DNA of 45,179 bases, from assembly GCA_900767645.1 (NCBI GenBank), contig CAAFZY010000030.1:1-45179 (forward strand). Reading direction: 5' to 3'. The notes beneath the pieces were generated by a model. That model made no database searches, was not told the DNA's origin, and worked only from the letters and a program-made list of their open reading frames with translations. Of this stretch, positions 43,519-45,179 are shown piece after piece. The stretch comes from Alphaproteobacteria bacterium (GTDB lineage: Bacteria; Pseudomonadota; Alphaproteobacteria; RF32; CAG-239). The translations under genes were made by a program, and so were the position numbers. How positions within the stretch are numbered: position 1 is the first letter of the stretch; each line of letters starts with the position of its first letter.

Positions 43519-44844
43519 ATGTTAAAAGCAGTATTCGCTAATCCGCAAATTGTAGCAACGGTTATTTTACTTGTGAGCTATGTGATTTTATTCACCGAAA
43601 AGCTAAACCGCGCGGTTGTGGCGTTGCTTGGCGCATCCGTGATGATTTTTGCCGGAATTTTAACCCAAAAAACCGCCATAGAAGGTATTGATTTTAACAC
43701 TATTTCTTTGCTCATCGGTATGATGGTAATTGTTAATATTACCGAAAAATCAGGTCTGTTTCAATTTGTCGCCATTTGGGGAGCCAAAAAAGTTAAGGCG
43801 CACCCCCTCGGGATTATGGTTGTTTTAACTTTTGTAACCGCTGTGTTTTCAGCCTTTTTGGACAATGTTACCACTGTGTTGTTGATTGTGCCGGTTACTT
43901 TTCAAATTACCCGCAAGCTTGAAATCAACCCGTTTCCGTACTTGATTTTAGAAATTTTTGCCTCCAACATCGGAGGAACGGCAACTCTTATCGGCGACCC
44001 GCCGAATATTTTAATCGGCTCCGCCCTTAAGCTCTCATTTCTTGACTTTGCCTACAACCTAACTCCGGCTGTGATTATCGTTCTGCTGGTATTAATAGGA
44101 ACTTTTGTGCTGATTTGGCATAAAAGCTTAATCACCACCGAACGCAACCGCGTGGCTGTGCTCAACATTAACGAAAAAGACAGCATTACCAACCCGCGAC
44201 TGCTGGTAAAATCGCTGATTGTGCTTTTAATGGTAATTATCGGCTTTATTGCGGCGGAGCATATCGGCATTGCCAACGGCGTCATCGCCTTGTTCGGAGC
44301 GGCGCTGTTACTCGGACTTTATACCGCCGGCAACAATAACCATGAGCGTGATGAAAATACTGAAAATATGTTAAGTCTGGTTGACTGGACCACAATTTTC
44401 TTTTTCTGCGGGCTCTTTGTGATTGTACACGGACTTGAAGTTACCGGTGTTTTGCAAATTTTAGGACAATGGTTTATTGAGCTCACTGAAGGAAGCATTA
44501 AAAAGAGCGTATTTTTAATTTTGGGCTCATCAGCCGTGCTTTCCAGCGCAATTGACAATATTCCGTTTGTGGCAACCATGATTCCGATGCTTAAAACCAT
44601 GGAGCCGACAATGGGCGGGCGCGAAGCCATGATGCCGGTGTGGTGGGCACTTTCATTGGGCGCCTGTTTTGGCGGCAACGGAACGCTTATCGGCGCATCA
44701 GCCAATGTGATTGTGGCAGGACTTGCCCAACGCGAGGGACACCCGCTAAGCTTTTTGCGATTTTTAATTTGGTCAATACCGGTTATGCTGTTCAGTGTGT
44801 TTATTGCAGGCATTTACCTTTATATAAGGTATTTTGCATGGTGA
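43519..44844 (+). CDS. ArsB/NhaD family ion transporter
   Basis: This 441-residue membrane protein with about eleven helices belongs to the ion transporter superfamily that includes ArsB, NhaD and the human P protein. The two symmetry-related motifs are visible: SNIGGTATLIGDPPNILIGSA in the first half, split by the loop, and FGGNGTLIGASANVIVAGLA in the second, plus FLDNVTTVLLIVPVTFQ and SAIDNIPFVATMIPML. The substrate may be arsenite, Na+ or an organic anion; no arsenic-resistance genes are adjacent. GGAGG lies 13 nt before the ATG, which is rather far, but no closer in-frame start exists. Confidence 0.9.
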   Translation: MLKAVFANPQIVATVILLVSYVILFTEKLNRAVVALLGASVMIFAGILTQKTAIEGIDFNTISLLIGMMVIVNITEKSGLFQFVAIWGAKKVKAHPLGIMVVLTFVTAVFSAFLDNVTTVLLIVPVTFQITRKLEINPFPYLILEIFASNIGGTATLIGDPPNILIGSALKLSFLDFAYNLTPAVIIVLLVLIGTFVLIWHKSLITTERNRVAVLNINEKDSITNPRLLVKSLIVLLMVIIGFIAAEHIGIANGVIALFGAALLLGLYTAGNNNHERDENTENMLSLVDWTTIFFFCGLFVIVHGLEVTGVLQILGQWFIELTEGSIKKSVFLILGSSAVLSSAIDNIPFVATMIPMLKTMEPTMGGREAMMPVWWALSLGACFGGNGTLIGASANVIVAGLAQREGHPLSFLRFLIWSIPVMLFSVFIAGIYLYIRYFAW

Positions 44845-44850
44845 TAAAAG

Positions 44851-44859
44851 TTATCCACA
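44851..44859 (+). other. Consensus DnaA box
   Basis: TTATCCACA is a perfect match to the E. coli DnaA box. It lies seven bases after the transporter stop. It stands alone: no cluster, no AT-rich unwinding element with further boxes and no dnaA gene, so it is not evidence of an origin. In the 44845-44998 gap nothing else was seen except the terminator at 44956. Confidence 0.45.
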
Positions 44860-44955
44860 GGAGCATATAACTTTTTATATATTTCTTGCCAAATCAAAAT
44901 TTTGTGTTATAAATATACTTGTATTTAATTCATACAAAAAATCTTCTAAAATTGG

Positions 44956-44990
44956 CCTCCGCATCGCTAAAGTGCGGAGGTGTTTTGTTT
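44956..44990 (+). terminator. Rho-independent terminator after the ArsB/NhaD-type gene
   Basis: CCTCCGCA (44956-44963) and TGCGGAGG (44973-44980) form a perfect 8-bp stem with a 9-nt loop followed by TGTTTTGTTTT. It lies about 110 nt past the transporter stop and separates it from the pilin-like copy 3 leader. Confidence 0.88.
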
Positions 44991-44998
44991 TAAAAGCC

Positions 44999-45061
44999 TA
45001 CAACTTACGCATACCTTTAATAATTCCATTTAGAGCGGCAAAACACCGACGGGGTGATTAA
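44999..45061 (+). repeat. Outer repeat unit upstream of pilin-like copy 3 (degenerate)
   Basis: This unit begins ACAACTTACGCATACC, a degenerate form of ACAACTTATGCACAGC, and ends with AACACCGACGGGGTGATTAA. It corresponds to 11068-11144 in front of copy 2 but is shorter and has lost much of the GC-rich part. Confidence 0.55.
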
Positions 45062-45157
45062 ATACAACTTATGCACAGCATAGACTCGTAAATATTGCAA
45101 AAAAAAAACGCGAGCTAAAATCTTCTCAAAACTAACTTTTTGAGGAGATTTTAGCTC
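45062..45157 (+). repeat. Dispersed 96-nt leader repeat, copy 3
   Basis: This aligns without gaps to the leaders of copies 1 and 2. It has TTATGCACA (45069-45077), ten consecutive A, and a 19-bp hairpin up to the start codon. It differs from copy 1 at about 11 positions by hand count. Confidence 0.9.
45112..45157 (+). promoter_or_regulatory. Leader hairpin covering the ribosome-binding site, copy 3
   Basis: The left arm 45112-45130 and the right arm 45139-45157 form 19 consecutive pairs, one of them G-U, across an 8-nt loop. The Shine-Dalgarno GAGGAG is inside the right arm and the ATG follows directly. This is the most complete of the three hairpins. Confidence 0.7.
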
Positions 45158-45179
45158 ATGAATACACAATCAGGCAGAA
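45158..45179 (+). CDS. Type IV pilin-like protein, copy 3 (start only, cut by window edge)
   Basis: Only seven codons are visible, MNTQSGR, identical to the start of copy 1 up to the prepilin cleavage Gly. The leader directly upstream matches copies 1 and 2. The remainder lies outside the window, so whether the gene is intact cannot be told. Confidence 0.75.

Noticed and set aside
44845..45157. A replication origin at the consensus DnaA box and DnaA-like repeats
   Set aside because: There is one consensus box and one weaker one per repeat, no AT-rich unwinding element with clustered boxes, and no dnaA, dnaN, hemE or parAB gene nearby.

Overview
The window looks like chromosomal DNA of an AT-rich Gram-negative bacterium, most likely an uncultured, host- or gut-associated alphaproteobacterium. 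Reasons are the RpoD with a long acidic insert, the bactofilin-M23 peptidase pair, an OpgB-like phosphoglycerol transferase, an opacity-type outer-membrane barrel, DsbD, MsbA and a dispersed palindromic element of the kind seen in alphaproteobacteria. This lineage call is inference. No rRNA, tRNA, CRISPR array, transposase or prophage gene was found.

Layout. 1-5300 (minus): the str operon rpsL-rpsG-fusA-tuf (tuf cut by the window edge) with its own sigma-70-type promoter, preceded by dnaK and its terminator. 5369-6140: a pilin-like gene (copy 1) with a special leader. 6158-8738 (minus): a lactate/malate dehydrogenase-family gene and gltX. 8943-11033 (plus): rpoD. 11068-12020: pilin-like copy 2, interrupted in frame by a palindromic element, and abutting a small XRE-like gene. 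12363-16861 (minus): an envelope set, msbA-like, ftsB-like, M23 peptidase, bactofilin and smpB, then a small outer-membrane barrel at 16985-17548. 17731-22754 (plus): family-5 uracil-DNA glycosylase, OpgB-like enzyme, CDP-alcohol phosphatidyltransferase, DsbD. 22737-26498 (minus): DMT-like and MATE transporters and a PhoR-like kinase. 26620-31123: convergent mutS and uup. 31254-33609 (plus): Sel1-repeat protein and flippase-like membrane protein. 33653-42868 (minus): a five-gene surface-glycan operon with two GT2 enzymes, a 1435-residue multi-domain fusion, an AlgJ/AlgX-like protein and an MBOAT O-acyltransferase. 43041-44844: a small secreted Lys/Ala-rich protein and an ArsB/NhaD-type transporter. 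44999-45179: the start of pilin-like copy 3.

The most unusual signal is the pilin-like family. Three loci spread over 40 kb share an ungapped 96-nt leader ending exactly at the start codon. The leader has a TTATGCACA 9-mer, a run of ten A and a long hairpin whose 3' arm contains the Shine-Dalgarno sequence. Differences between copies 1 and 3 keep the hairpin paired. The two complete copies share a nearly identical prepilin-type N-terminus (cleavage G|RSMVE) while the rest has diverged around conserved cysteines. In copy 2 a palindromic repeat of about 150 nt has been inserted in frame, turning a six-residue leader peptide into one of about 60 residues. No pilus assembly gene is in the window.

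Most other genes are housekeeping or envelope functions. The glycan operon, OpgB-like enzyme, flippase-like protein, bactofilin/M23 pair and MsbA-like exporter together suggest investment in a decorated cell surface.
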